Source: Halovenus rubra (GTDB lineage: Archaea > Halobacteriota > Halobacteria > Halobacteriales > Haloarculaceae). From it: a stretch of DNA of 64,000 nt. The translations under genes and the position numbers were made by a program. Within the stretch, counting starts at the first letter, position 1, and each line of letters begins with the position of its first letter. Below the pieces are notes generated by a model. That model ran no database searches and was not told the DNA's origin. It saw only the letters and a list, made by a program, of their open reading frames with translations. The stretch covers positions 124,001 to 188,000 of the forward strand of contig NZ_JAODIY010000009.1 of NCBI RefSeq assembly GCF_026586665.1, read 5' to 3'. Below, piece by piece: positions 27,520 through 35,783 of this stretch.

Positions 27520-27771
27520 TCAGCCCTGTGTGACACGCCACGTCGTTGAGCGTGCTCTGCCCCATTTTTCGATTTCCACGTCGTCAGTTTCCTCATCAAG
27601 CTTCGGAAGGCGCGCGCCGACCTGTTTCGAAGAGAGCCCGATGTGCTTGGCAATATTTTTCGAGCGAAAATAACTCTCACCTCGAGATACCTGGTCGCGG
27701 AGGTAATCGAGAATCTGCCGGTCCTCCTCGCTGAGGTCGATTTGTGGGTCGTCCTCACTCTGAGTGGTCAT
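27520..27771 (-). CDS. Small winged-helix DNA-binding protein (DUF7123-like)
   Basis: This 83-residue protein is a compact winged helix. Helix 1 is at about 14-28 (E-D-R-Q-I-L-D-Y-L-R). A recognition pair follows with F-R-S-K-N-I-A-K-H-I-G and L-S-S-K-Q-V-G-A-R-L. The wing carries W-G-R-A-R-S-T-T-W-R-V. This is the pattern of a conserved haloarchaeal putative transcription factor family. Its targets are unknown. It lies 55 bp upstream of the nitrilase gene on the same strand, so co-transcription is possible. Confidence 0.75.
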   Translation of the reverse strand: MTTQSEDDPQIDLSEEDRQILDYLRDQVSRGESYFRSKNIAKHIGLSSKQVGARLPKLDEETDDVEIEKWGRARSTTWRVTQG

Positions 27772-27859
27772 TATTGTATGTAGGTAGTCAAGCGTATTAA
27801 CGGTTATTAGTGAGTTTAAAAATCGGCGGTGCGTCCTGCATAGTGTGCTGACGGATCTG

Positions 27860-28075
27860 CTACTCGTAGACGTGGATAGCGACGATAGCGAGACTGCCAG
27901 CGATTAGCGCGACGGTCAGGGCCAATCCCGAGAAAAGTTGCATTGATTCGCTATGGTCTCCCATAAACGAGATATATGATGATGCTGCCGTGCCAACTGA
28001 TGCTAGCACAGCAATAATTCCGAGCAAGAGTCCAAGCCCCGTTGCCATATCTGACTGCTGTGAAGTCTCTGCCAT
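27860..28075 (-). CDS. Small two-TM membrane protein (DUF7525-like)
   Basis: This 71-residue protein has two transmembrane segments (about 12-34 and 47-68) and a polar loop S-F-M-G-D-H-S-E-S. It fits a conserved haloarchaeal membrane family without known function. It is flanked by a winged-helix gene and a PhoU-like gene on the same strand, with separate gaps of 89 and 53 bp. Confidence 0.65.
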   Translation of the reverse strand: MAETSQQSDMATGLGLLLGIIAVLASVGTAASSYISFMGDHSESMQLFSGLALTVALIAGSLAIVAIHVYE

Positions 28076-28127
28076 ACACTCTGATTTAGTTGTTCGCTAC
28101 TTAGTTTGTGTGGTACTGAGCGATTAG

Positions 28128-29165
28128 TTACTGGAGCGTGATATGGTCTGACTCCTCGTCAAGTGCAAGGTTTGTCGCTATCTCAGCATTTCGGACAGCA
28201 TAGCGGGCTGTCTCGTCGAGACTTACCAGGACTTCTCGACTCTGGAGTAACTGTGTGTTCTGCATCTCAGGCAGGTCAGCAAGGATATCTCGTTCGCGGT
28301 TTTCTACCTCGCCAAACCGTTTTTTAACCTCGATTGCTGTTTGGTAGTCGCGTTCGACAGCAGATTCGACCGCAAGCTCGGTTAACTCGTTGACTTCTTC
28401 AGTGTACTCTCTGATTCGGCGCATGGTCTCGCTTTCGACGTTGAGTGCATGTCCCTCCGCTTTGAGTGCGGTTTCAGCGATATCTTCGGCGTTATCCGCT
28501 GTCAGTTCGAGATTTTTTGCGACCGAGCGATAGCCAATAAGCGGGAAACTGTCGTTCAGACCGACTGACCGCGCTAGGTTGGGGTTCTGATACGCGGTAA
28601 ACAGGAGTCGAAGCACCAACACGAATATTTTGTTTGCTTGCCGTTCCCTGTTCAGTGCTCGTTGCGCGAGATCTGGGTTCTCGTGTGCCAGCGACCGAAT
28701 CGCTTCGTTGCGCATCGTACTCCCCGTCGATTCGAGCCGCTCAAGCAGGTTGTCGAGCGTAAAATCTTCTGGGTCGACAGAGCAACGAATTGTAATTCGT
28801 TCGGGGGTTTCTTCGACGACACCGAGCCCCATCAACTGGGTCTCCGCGTTGTACACTGCGTTGATGTGGTTGCTTGGCAGGGTAGGTTTATTCTCGCCGA
28901 CTTCTACATGAATGATGCGTCGACCGAGAACGTACTGGGCAATAATGGCTCGTTCAACCGAGTCAGCGTCCAGTCCGCTGGTCGTAATGACGGCTTCAGT
29001 GCCTTCGCTGTGTGCGGACTCTGGCAACACTGTTAAGGTTCCCTTGCCGCCAAGTCTGAGCGATACTTCGTCACCTTTCTCGACGTTGTACTCACCTGCC
29101 CACTCTGCTGGCAGCGTCATCGCGAGGGTTGATGGCCCCAAACGCTGTACCTTCCGGGTTTCCAT
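28128..29165 (-). CDS. AbrB-PhoU phosphate-uptake regulator
   Basis: This 345-residue protein joins an N-terminal AbrB/SpoVT DNA-binding domain (M-E-T-R-K-V-Q-R, then S-T-L-A-M-T-L-P-A-E-W, residues 1-50) with a C-terminal PhoU helical bundle (about 140-335) carrying an E-x-x-A-D-N-A-E-D metal-binding motif. The arrangement is typical of archaeal PhoU regulators that control phosphate transporter genes. No pst genes occur in this window, so it acts at a distance or has a different target. Confidence 0.9.
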   Translation of the reverse strand: METRKVQRLGPSTLAMTLPAEWAGEYNVEKGDEVSLRLGGKGTLTVLPESAHSEGTEAVITTSGLDADSVERAIIAQYVLGRRIIHVEVGENKPTLPSNHINAVYNAETQLMGLGVVEETPERITIRCSVDPEDFTLDNLLERLESTGSTMRNEAIRSLAHENPDLAQRALNRERQANKIFVLVLRLLFTAYQNPNLARSVGLNDSFPLIGYRSVAKNLELTADNAEDIAETALKAEGHALNVESETMRRIREYTEEVNELTELAVESAVERDYQTAIEVKKRFGEVENRERDILADLPEMQNTQLLQSREVLVSLDETARYAVRNAEIATNLALDEESDHITLQ

Positions 29166-29224
29166 GTACCCTTTATTATTTGCTTTTCACCTTAAGGATA
29201 TCCATACCTCCTAGATGACACACA

Positions 29225-30298
29225 CTATACGACTTCCATCAAGCGTCGCTCGTGGCGACCGACGCGGACACGCTGCCATCCCCGGAGTCTCTCGTCGAGG
29301 GCCTCGTCGCCGGTATCGACCCGAAGAACGCCAATATCGTCAAGTTTTCGACGGGAAGCAACAATTTCGATATCCGAGCGTCGGAGTACGTCCGGTGAGA
29401 TTTGCTGATTCCCACGGCCAAATACGAACCCCTGTCCTCCAATGGGGGAGACAACAACCACATTGTTCTCCCCAAGTGCACCACGAATCTCGTCTGCAGC
29501 TCCATCTTCGACCAGCAACTCTCCGCCACGGTAGACATCAACGCCGAGCGCAGTTCCGTCCACGCCAAGTTTCTCTGCGATAGTTCCCACTGTGCTCCCG
29601 GGAGCGAGAACACAGGTCATATCGGCTGTGATCTCTTCTGTAAATCCTTCAGCAAGACCCTGAACTGAGCCGCCGCCCAGTTGTTTACTCGACTGTCGTT
29701 GTTCGGCAGCCGGCACTGAGGCGAGTGCACGGAGTTCTGTTTTCACCTCGCCGTCCCGATACTCGTCTTCGTCGATATCGTTGACCTCTGCAGGCTCAGT
29801 CTCGTGAAAGGTTGCCGCGATGTGACCTGCTGCCTCTGGCGAGACACCAAACACCTCTGAGTAGACTTTTACTCCGGCAGGAACACCTAAAATAGGGATC
29901 TCTTGGTCAGTCTCTTCAATCAGGGTTGCGACGTCGACCGCGGTTCCATCGCCGCCCACAAAGAGGACTAAATCAATATCATGCTTGAGGTATTCGGAGA
30001 CGGCATCGCGGGTGTCGGTTGCGCGCGTTTCGGTTTTTGCTCCATCCGGCTGGCCGACAACAGTTGGTTCGATACCGACTTCGCGGGCTTGGTCTGCGCC
30101 CATGACCCCACCGTAGGTGTATAGCTTGAGCTCAGCACTAGCATCAGCAAGTGCAACGAGTGCGTCACGTGCCCGGTCAGGAGCACGCATTTCTGCCCCG
30201 CGCTGGATTGCTTCTGATACTTTTCCATCTGTCCCTTTAAGACCAACACGACCGCCCATCCCTGCGATAGGGTTGACGACAAACCCGATTCGACGCAT
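29225..30298 (-). CDS. ATP-NAD kinase family protein
   Basis: This 357-residue protein is of the COG3199 NAD-kinase-like group. It opens with G-F-V-V-N-P-I-A-G-M-G-G, carries the phosphate-donor signature G-G-D-G-T near residue 116, and has a second domain with V-S-P-I-G-G-Q-G-F at about 290. Canonical NAD kinases phosphorylate NAD to NADP; the COG3199 branch is longer and its exact activity is less certain. It is divergent from the tiny membrane gene at 30389 and lies 59 bp upstream of the PhoU gene, both on the minus strand. Confidence 0.85.
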   Translation of the reverse strand: MRRIGFVVNPIAGMGGRVGLKGTDGKVSEAIQRGAEMRAPDRARDALVALADASAELKLYTYGGVMGADQAREVGIEPTVVGQPDGAKTETRATDTRDAVSEYLKHDIDLVLFVGGDGTAVDVATLIEETDQEIPILGVPAGVKVYSEVFGVSPEAAGHIAATFHETEPAEVNDIDEDEYRDGEVKTELRALASVPAAEQRQSSKQLGGGSVQGLAEGFTEEITADMTCVLAPGSTVGTIAEKLGVDGTALGVDVYRGGELLVEDGAADEIRGALGENNVVVVSPIGGQGFVFGRGNQQISPDVLRRSDIEIVASRRKLDDIGVLRVDTGDEALDERLRGWQRVRVGRHERRLMEVV

Positions 30299-30388
30299 CT
30301 TACGGTAGTTCGGGCGTTGTGGTAAAAAGCACCATCATACTAAATCAAAACGGAATACATTAATTACGCTCGGGTCTAAGAGTCAGTC

Positions 30389-30517
30389 ATGAGTGAACTA
30401 GTCCTTGAAGCCACACAGGTCGGAGTCGGTGCGAGCACTGTCGACGCAGCAGCGTGGGTACTCCTGCTTGGCGGTATCGTTCTCGCAGCACTCTGGGTCA
30501 GAGCACTGACCACGTAA
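30389..30517 (+). CDS. 42-residue single-TM protein
   Basis: This short gene, ATG at 30389 to TAA at 30515-30517, encodes a 42-residue peptide. Its N-terminus is acidic to neutral (M-S-E-L-V-L-E-A-T), and one transmembrane helix (about 21-38, A-W-V-L-L-L-G-G-I-V-L-A) ends in W-V-R-A-L. It has a start, clear hydrophobic pattern and no competing gene on either strand, and it sits between divergent NAD kinase and convergent CinA genes. Comparable miniproteins are common in haloarchaea. The function is unknown. Confidence 0.55.
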   Translation: MSELVLEATQVGVGASTVDAAAWVLLLGGIVLAALWVRALTT

Positions 30518-30523
30518 TTTCAC

Positions 30524-31213
30524 CTACTCTGTCGGTTCGACGCGTTCCTGTAACCAAGATACTGCGCCCGACACTGTTTTTTCGCTGGTTCCCTCAACCC
30601 GCAACCGAACGTCTTCGCCCGGATAGCTTCCAACGCTGACATCGAATTCCTCTTGAACTGTGACGATTCTATCAAGCAGGTGACTCTCTGGCTCGGGCGT
30701 CCTGACAGTTTCCACGTACGTCTGCTCGCCGCTGAACTCGTCTGCCACTTCCTGAAACATTGCTTTCATCTCTGCTGGAACACCTGGCAAAACGTATGCT
30801 TTTTCGATGACACAGCCCGGCGCAACTCCCTCAGGATTCGGTAACATCGTCGCTTGTTTGGGGACATGTGTCGTCTTGGGAGCTAGGTCATCGTTGCTGT
30901 ACCCTTTCTCCGATTCGAGCCACTGAGTGACTTCTTCGTCGTGAGCAAGTTCTGTCCCGAACGCGGCGGCCACCCCTTTCATCGTCATGTCATCGGGAGT
31001 CGGTCCGAGACCACCCGTGACGATGACAGCGTCGTACTCTGCGTGATATTCGTTAACAACACGGGCAATATCTGAGACGCTGTCCGGAACGGCAGCCATC
31101 CGACCGACGGTGACACCAAACCCTTGAAGCTGTCGGCCGAGCCAGGCTGCATTCGTATTTGTCGTCTCACCGTTGAGTATCTCGTCTCCGACGGTGACTA
31201 GGGCAACGTGCAT
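30524..31213 (-). CDS. CinA-type molybdopterin-binding-domain protein
   Basis: This 229-residue protein is the N-terminal half of the CinA family. It starts V-T-V-G-D-E-I-L-N-G-E-T-T-N-T-N, and T-G-G-L-G-P-T-P-D-D follows near residue 66, the ligand loop of the MoaB/MogA-like fold. The C-terminal half of bacterial CinA, the nicotinamide-nucleotide deamidase, is missing, as in most archaeal versions. It is thought to act in nucleotide or pyridine-cofactor clean-up, but the substrate is not established. It lies 84 bp downstream of photolyase on the same strand. Confidence 0.88.
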   Translation of the reverse strand: MHVALVTVGDEILNGETTNTNAAWLGRQLQGFGVTVGRMAAVPDSVSDIARVVNEYHAEYDAVIVTGGLGPTPDDMTMKGVAAAFGTELAHDEEVTQWLESEKGYSNDDLAPKTTHVPKQATMLPNPEGVAPGCVIEKAYVLPGVPAEMKAMFQEVADEFSGEQTYVETVRTPEPESHLLDRIVTVQEEFDVSVGSYPGEDVRLRVEGTSEKTVSGAVSWLQERVEPTE

Positions 31214-31297
31214 GCACAGAATCTTGGACGCTATGGCTAAAAGGGCAGCCTCTCGATGCGGCGATTATTTACCGGCTGTGTTAACAGTAGGCACGAT

Positions 31298-32764
31298 TCA
31301 CTCGTCGCCACGTGCTCGCTCAAACATCGAGATTGCCTGCTCACGGCGCTCGCTGTGGTCGACAATCGGTGATGGGTAGTCGGCTGCGTGCCGTTTCCGT
31401 GTTCCAAGGTCCTGTTCGTGCCAGGAATGAATGATATCCGCAGACACTCCTTTTAACTCGTCGACGTACTCCATGATATATTCGGCGTCTGGGTCGTACC
31501 GCTCGCCTTGTGTCATCGGGTTAAAGATGCGGAAATACGGTTGTGAATCGGTTCCCGTAGAGGCAGCCCACTGCCAGCCACCATTGTCGTTTGCAGTGTC
31601 GTGGTCGACGAGTTTCTGCTTGAACCAGTCGTAGCCTTCCCGCCAGTCAATGAGCAAATCCTTCGTGAGAAACGACGCAACAATCATCCGTACCCTGTTG
31701 TGCATGTACCCTTCTTTTCTGAGCTGGCGCATTCCGGCGTCGACAATTGGATAGCCAGTTTTGCCGTCTTTCCACGCCTGCAAGTCAGACTCATCGGTTC
31801 GCCACTCGATTGGGTTCTCGTACTCCTTGAAATTCGCCGTCACAACATTTGGCCGATCCCAAAGCACCTGTGTGTAGAACTCGCGCCAGGCAAGTTGGTC
31901 TTGATACTCGTAGACCGATTCGCGTTCTTCGTCGGTGTCAGCAGACGCCTTTGCTTGTTCAGTTGCGTTGTAGACGGTACGAATCCCGATTGTTCCGTAC
32001 TTGAGATGTGGCGAGAGGTGTGACGTACAGCTGTCGGCTGGATAGTCTCGCCGCTCGGCGTATCGGTAGATATCGCCCTCACAAAAGGAGTCGAGCAACG
32101 CCTTCGCACTCTCTGTCCCTCCCGTCGGGACCGTTGGACCCGGAGTATCGAAGCCAAGTTCCTCCAGAGACGGAATCGAGCTATAGAGCGTGACATCGTC
32201 TTCGTCGTCTCCGCGCTTGGCAGCACCAATCGTCTCAACAACGTCTGTATGACCGAGTGTCGCAAGCGAGTCTGGCGTTGGCGGCGCAACTGGCTCTGTT
32301 TTCGGGCGCTTGTGCCATTTTTTTGAGAAGTAGGTGAACACCTTGTAGGGGTCTCCAGCATTTGTCGTAATCTCTCCCGGTGCGTGATGGACGGCGTCGT
32401 CGACTGTATGTCGGTCTATATCTGTGTCGTCAAGCGCTCGCCTGACTGCACTGTCGCGCTGCCGAGCCAAGCCTGAGTAGTCACGGCACCATGTCACTGT
32501 CTCTGCATCGACCGCGTTGGCAACCGCTGGGACAGCGTCTGTTGGATTTCCGTGTGCTATCAATAGCGTGGCGTCACGCTTTCGATACGCCGCCTGCAGG
32601 GCTTGGAGTGAATCGAGAAGGAACGCCATCCGTGGGGGTGTGGCGTTTCGCAAAATTGTGGGGTCGAATACGAACAGGGAGACTGTTTGGTCCGCATCTA
32701 CGTCGGCGACAAGCCCTCGGTTGTCGCTCAGGCGCAGATCCTTGCGGTGCCAGTGAAGGTGCAT
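31298..32764 (-). CDS. phr: Deoxyribodipyrimidine photolyase
   Basis: This light-driven DNA repair enzyme has 488 residues. The photolyase alpha/beta antenna domain begins with L-H-W-H-R-K-D-L-R-L-S-D-N. The FAD-binding C-terminal half contains W-R-E-F-Y, the G-Y-P-I-V-D-A-G-M-R-Q-L-R substrate site, and N-D-N-G-G-W-Q-W-A-A-S-T-G-T-D. These agree with class I CPD photolyases of the Phr2/cryptochrome-like type. The tryptophans of the electron chain are present. The ATG at 32764 starts the first strand; an upstream start adds eight residues and is not preferred. Confidence 0.93.
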   Translation of the reverse strand: MHLHWHRKDLRLSDNRGLVADVDADQTVSLFVFDPTILRNATPPRMAFLLDSLQALQAAYRKRDATLLIAHGNPTDAVPAVANAVDAETVTWCRDYSGLARQRDSAVRRALDDTDIDRHTVDDAVHHAPGEITTNAGDPYKVFTYFSKKWHKRPKTEPVAPPTPDSLATLGHTDVVETIGAAKRGDDEDDVTLYSSIPSLEELGFDTPGPTVPTGGTESAKALLDSFCEGDIYRYAERRDYPADSCTSHLSPHLKYGTIGIRTVYNATEQAKASADTDEERESVYEYQDQLAWREFYTQVLWDRPNVVTANFKEYENPIEWRTDESDLQAWKDGKTGYPIVDAGMRQLRKEGYMHNRVRMIVASFLTKDLLIDWREGYDWFKQKLVDHDTANDNGGWQWAASTGTDSQPYFRIFNPMTQGERYDPDAEYIMEYVDELKGVSADIIHSWHEQDLGTRKRHAADYPSPIVDHSERREQAISMFERARGDE

Positions 32765-32824
32765 GTACTGTCGTTGGACTCTGCGCACTTCAAGCCAGGC
32801 GACTGCCTTCCTGATACAGACCCG

Positions 32825-33052
32825 TCATGTTTGTGTATAGAGTGGGTTCCCAACGAGCAGGGCAGGATTCTCGACTGTCGGCGAGACAGCCAGATAGGGG
32901 CGGTCTACTGGACCAAAGAGATCAACCACATGCCCAACAGTGTCTAAGGAGTCATCGACAAGCTCAGTTCCGAGTGTTAGCTCGTCACCGTTGGGCATCC
33001 GAACGACAACGACCCCCTGTGCTATCCCCACAGCAGTTCCGGCCCGTTTCAT
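32825..33052 (-). CDS. gar1: H/ACA RNP protein Gar1
   Basis: This 75-residue protein is the core of Gar1, a beta-barrel subunit of the H/ACA pseudouridylation complex that binds Cbf5. The segments [19 protein letters not shown] and P-Y-L-A-V-S-P are the characteristic strands. The N- and C-terminal Gly/Arg domains of eukaryotic Gar1 are absent, as in all archaea. It overlaps the preceding srp19 stop by 4 bp, so the two are translated from one transcript; this srp19-gar1 order is conserved among haloarchaea. Confidence 0.9.
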   Translation of the reverse strand: MKRAGTAVGIAQGVVVVRMPNGDELTLGTELVDDSLDTVGHVVDLFGPVDRPYLAVSPTVENPALLVGNPLYTQT

Positions 33053-33327
33053 TTCCGAATCGCACCAAGATAAGCTGCGGTCGCGCTGACGAGGTCACTC
33101 TTGCTTGCGTCGTCTGCACCCTGTACAAGAACACGACCGCGTGGTTCGTACTCTCTGGGATAGGTCTTTTTTCGTTCGATAACAGCGTCGTAGCCCACCT
33201 GCTGGACGGCTTTGGCAATTTCGTCGACTGTCGGCTCCGATACTGCCATCTCCTCGGGCACGCGCCGTCCCTCAGAACGAGGAAGGTCTAAATCGAAATA
33301 CGCTGGCCAGATGACGTTTTCAACCAT
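33049..33327 (-). CDS. srp19: Signal recognition particle subunit SRP19
   Basis: SRP19 binds helices of the 7S RNA and lets SRP54 join for co-translational targeting to the membrane. The 92 residues from the ATG at 33327 contain [16 protein letters not shown] and [13 protein letters not shown], the RNA-contacting signatures. An in-frame start at 33387 would add twenty residues of low conservation and is rejected. The stop overlaps the gar1 start by 4 bp. Confidence 0.92.
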   Translation of the reverse strand: MVENVIWPAYFDLDLPRSEGRRVPEEMAVSEPTVDEIAKAVQQVGYDAVIERKKTYPREYEPRGRVLVQGADDASKSDLVSATAAYLGAIRK

Positions 33328-33411
33328 ACTGGCATTTGGGACACGATGGTACAAACCTCTTGTTTTGCAAGACGGAGTTACCTTCATTAGGATGGCCGGG
33401 AAACCTGTACT

Positions 33412-33813
33412 GTGGACAGAAACGACCAGTCGGGGTCACAACCTGACGGCAGCCCACTAGAGACGGACCTACCTGACGAAGCCAAGCCAGCACCGACGGT
33501 CAGCTGTTCAGTCTGCGACGAAGAATGGGAGTTGTCCTACGAGCTTACTGAGTTGCATGCGGGGAATCGTGCGATCGAACAATTTGCGCTTGATCACTGT
33601 CGTCATACTGGACATTATCCCGACGACATCGCTCCGTGGACTGTCTCCTGTGAGGACTGCCAGGCAGAAGAACGATACCTCGAGCAACGGCCTGCTAAGC
33701 GGTTCGGTAAAACCCATGTACGGCACACAGGCCACAGCGTTAGTGTCGACAGCCCGACCCAAGAAACACACCAGATTGAGCCCAGCACAGTCCCGGCACA
33801 CGAATCCGAGTAA
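33412..33813 (+). CDS. Putative zinc-binding protein with two CxxC motifs
   Basis: This 133-residue protein starts with GTG. It contains two related halves. The first has C-S-V-C-D-E-E-W, then H-C-R-H-T-G-H. The second has C-E-D-C-Q-A-E-E and H-V-R-H-T-G-H. Each half supplies two Cys and several His, consistent with two small zinc sites. It is acidic and has no transmembrane segment. It is divergent from srp19 and ends 102 bp before the cheF pair. A nucleic-acid-binding role is possible but not shown. Confidence 0.7.
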   Translation: MDRNDQSGSQPDGSPLETDLPDEAKPAPTVSCSVCDEEWELSYELTELHAGNRAIEQFALDHCRHTGHYPDDIAPWTVSCEDCQAEERYLEQRPAKRFGKTHVRHTGHSVSVDSPTQETHQIEPSTVPAHESE

Positions 33814-33872
33814 CCACAGCACCAATCGTCGCCGGTTTGGTCGTGTGTCAGGCGTCGGACGACGTGGGAGGC

Positions 33873-33880
33873 CTTTTATA
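33873..33880 (+). promoter_or_regulatory. TATA-like box upstream of first cheF gene
   Basis: CTTTTATA is centred about 39 nt before the ATG at 33916, suggesting a transcript with a short leader of roughly 12 nt. A second TATA-like GTATAAG lies too close to the start to serve. Confidence 0.4.
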
Positions 33881-33915
33881 CCAGTCACCACATATGACCA
33901 GTATAAGAGACGCGA

Positions 33916-34782
33916 ATGAGCGAGGGTGAACAGAAGCTTGTCGATACGTCAGGCGATTATCTCTATGCAATCAAGAGCGGTGAGCCTCTTGCAGACGCCA
34001 GTTGGCGCTCTTGTCGAATCGTGTTGACCGACAAGCGACTCGTCCTCTCGACAAACAGTAATAAACAAGCAATCCCTCACTCGAAAATCAGGCTTCTCAA
34101 AGACGAGACGACACTACCCGAGACATATCAGGATGGTAGAGCAACGCCACTTCGTATCGGCTCGAATGTTATTCTTGTCGACGCACAGCAGGTCGATTCG
34201 TTTGAAATCGAGTTCTGCCGTGCGGCGTTGCACGACGAGGTTATTCTGACAAAACACCCTGCGAAGGTCGGCGGTGTTGTCCAAGATGATGCAAGCTGGT
34301 CGAAAGCCAAATTTCGACTAAACGGAGACCGCATATCGCTTCGCTTGCCAGAAAATCAGACACTCTCCTTTCCCATCGAAGACGTGGGAACTATCGAAAC
34401 AGCACAACAGCACGTGATGGGTGAAGAGCGGACTATCGTCGAAGCTGAACATACTGACGAAGACGACCGAAGCGTTGAGACCCATCTCTCTGGAACAGAC
34501 CGGCATACAGAGGCCCTCGATTCACTGCTAACGACTACGATAGAGCAACGTGAAGACGAATATGAACTGTCAGAAGTCGAAAGCCAAGTGCTGATGGCTC
34601 TCTATTCAGGTGTTTCTCCGTTTGAGATAGCAGACTTCGTCGGCATTCCGGTCGACGAAGTCGAAGAAGTGTACCAGACGCTCCTTGAGGCAGGGGCGGT
34701 TGATAAAATTCGCACGCGGACTGAAGTCTCTCTGAATGCACACGGTCGGAATCTTGCCAGCGAAGCGATGAACGAGCGCTAA
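33916..34782 (+). CDS. cheF: CheF family chemotaxis-archaellum adaptor
   Basis: CheF (DUF439) proteins connect the chemotaxis response regulator CheY to the archaellum motor in haloarchaea. The 288 residues match this family: an N-terminal beta-rich region with S-W-R-S-C-R-I-V-L-T-D-K-R-L-V, the motif V-I-L-T-K-H-P-A-K-V-G-G-V at about 110-122, and a C-terminal winged-helix-like end with L-M-A-L-Y-S-G-V-S-P-F-E-I. A paralogue follows at 34874. No other che or archaellum gene is in this window. Confidence 0.88.
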   Translation: MSEGEQKLVDTSGDYLYAIKSGEPLADASWRSCRIVLTDKRLVLSTNSNKQAIPHSKIRLLKDETTLPETYQDGRATPLRIGSNVILVDAQQVDSFEIEFCRAALHDEVILTKHPAKVGGVVQDDASWSKAKFRLNGDRISLRLPENQTLSFPIEDVGTIETAQQHVMGEERTIVEAEHTDEDDRSVETHLSGTDRHTEALDSLLTTTIEQREDEYELSEVESQVLMALYSGVSPFEIADFVGIPVDEVEEVYQTLLEAGAVDKIRTRTEVSLNAHGRNLASEAMNER

Positions 34783-34873
34783 TTGAGCCGACCACTTGTA
34801 CGCCTCTCACCCTACGAAGGCCACAACGTATAATTGCGTCCACGAAAAATCATAAGCAGGAAAACCGTCTCCA

Positions 34874-35737
34874 ATGAGTTCGTCAGAAACGAAAATAGAA
34901 GATACGCAGGGGAAATTTTTACACGCTGTAAAGAACGGGCAAGAACTGACTACCGCGGAGTGGCAGCAGTGCCGGGTAATGTTGACCAACAAGCGCATCG
35001 TAATCGTCTCTGACGGAAAAATAACGATACCGCTCAGCGATATAAACCAGATGGGCGAACGGTATGACATTAACCAGCAGGCGGCCTCAGAGACACGGTA
35101 TACGACGCTCCACGTTGGAAACGAAGTGTTGCTGGTGACAACACCAGACCACGAAGTGTTCGAAACAAATTTTTACAGGGCTTTTTTAGACGGCGCGGTC
35201 ATCTACGTGAAACACCCTGCAGTTGTTGGCGGTGTCATCCAAGGCATTGACTGGCAGCGTGGCCGGCTTAAAGTCACGAAAGACGATGTCAAGATGGTGT
35301 TGGAGGACGGACAGAAATTCGTCATTGAGCGTGACGACATTGGGGAGTTCGAAACCGACGAACGTACCGTTGCCGGGGAAGAACGGAATATTCTAGAAGT
35401 CGAACACACTGACGAAGATGGACGCAGTGTCCAAACGTATCTCTCGGGACGGGAGCACCATATCTCCGTACTAAAACAGGTACTCGAAGAGGGGGCTGAG
35501 CAAAATCGTGCAGATCTCGAACTTGACCCGATAGAACGCCGTGTCGTCATGGCTCTATACAGCGGTGTCTCTCCGTTTGCTATCTCCGAGTTTGTCGGCA
35601 TTGATGTCGAAAAAGCCGAGAATATCTACGACGAACTCATTGAACTGGATGTTATTGAAGTCGTCCGTGAACGCAGAGAGGTTTCACTGACGGCACAGGG
35701 CCGCAAGGTAGCCGGCGAGGCGATGGGCGAACAGTGA
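34874..35737 (+). CDS. cheF: CheF family chemotaxis-archaellum adaptor (paralogue)
   Basis: This second CheF has 287 residues and lies 91 bp after the first on the same strand. It keeps the same architecture and motifs: a V-I-Y-V-K-H-P-A-V-V-G-G-V strand and the C-terminal M-A-L-Y-S-G-V-S-P-F-A-I-S. The central acidic loop and N-terminal strand differ enough to show an old duplication. In Halobacterium two CheF proteins act with CheY and the archaellum complex, so the pair here may be functionally equivalent. Expression from the first gene's promoter or its own is undecided. Confidence 0.88.
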   Translation: MSSSETKIEDTQGKFLHAVKNGQELTTAEWQQCRVMLTNKRIVIVSDGKITIPLSDINQMGERYDINQQAASETRYTTLHVGNEVLLVTTPDHEVFETNFYRAFLDGAVIYVKHPAVVGGVIQGIDWQRGRLKVTKDDVKMVLEDGQKFVIERDDIGEFETDERTVAGEERNILEVEHTDEDGRSVQTYLSGREHHISVLKQVLEEGAEQNRADLELDPIERRVVMALYSGVSPFAISEFVGIDVEKAENIYDELIELDVIEVVRERREVSLTAQGRKVAGEAMGEQ

Positions 35738-35749
35738 TAACGGCAGCAC

Positions 35750-35757
35750 AAATTACA
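35750..35757 (+). promoter_or_regulatory. TATA-like box of the nucleotidyltransferase-glmS operon
   Basis: AAATTACA is centred about 30 nt before the ATG at 35784, which matches a leaderless start. Confidence 0.4.
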
Positions 35758-35783
35758 TACTTTCGGCAAAATCATATACGTAT

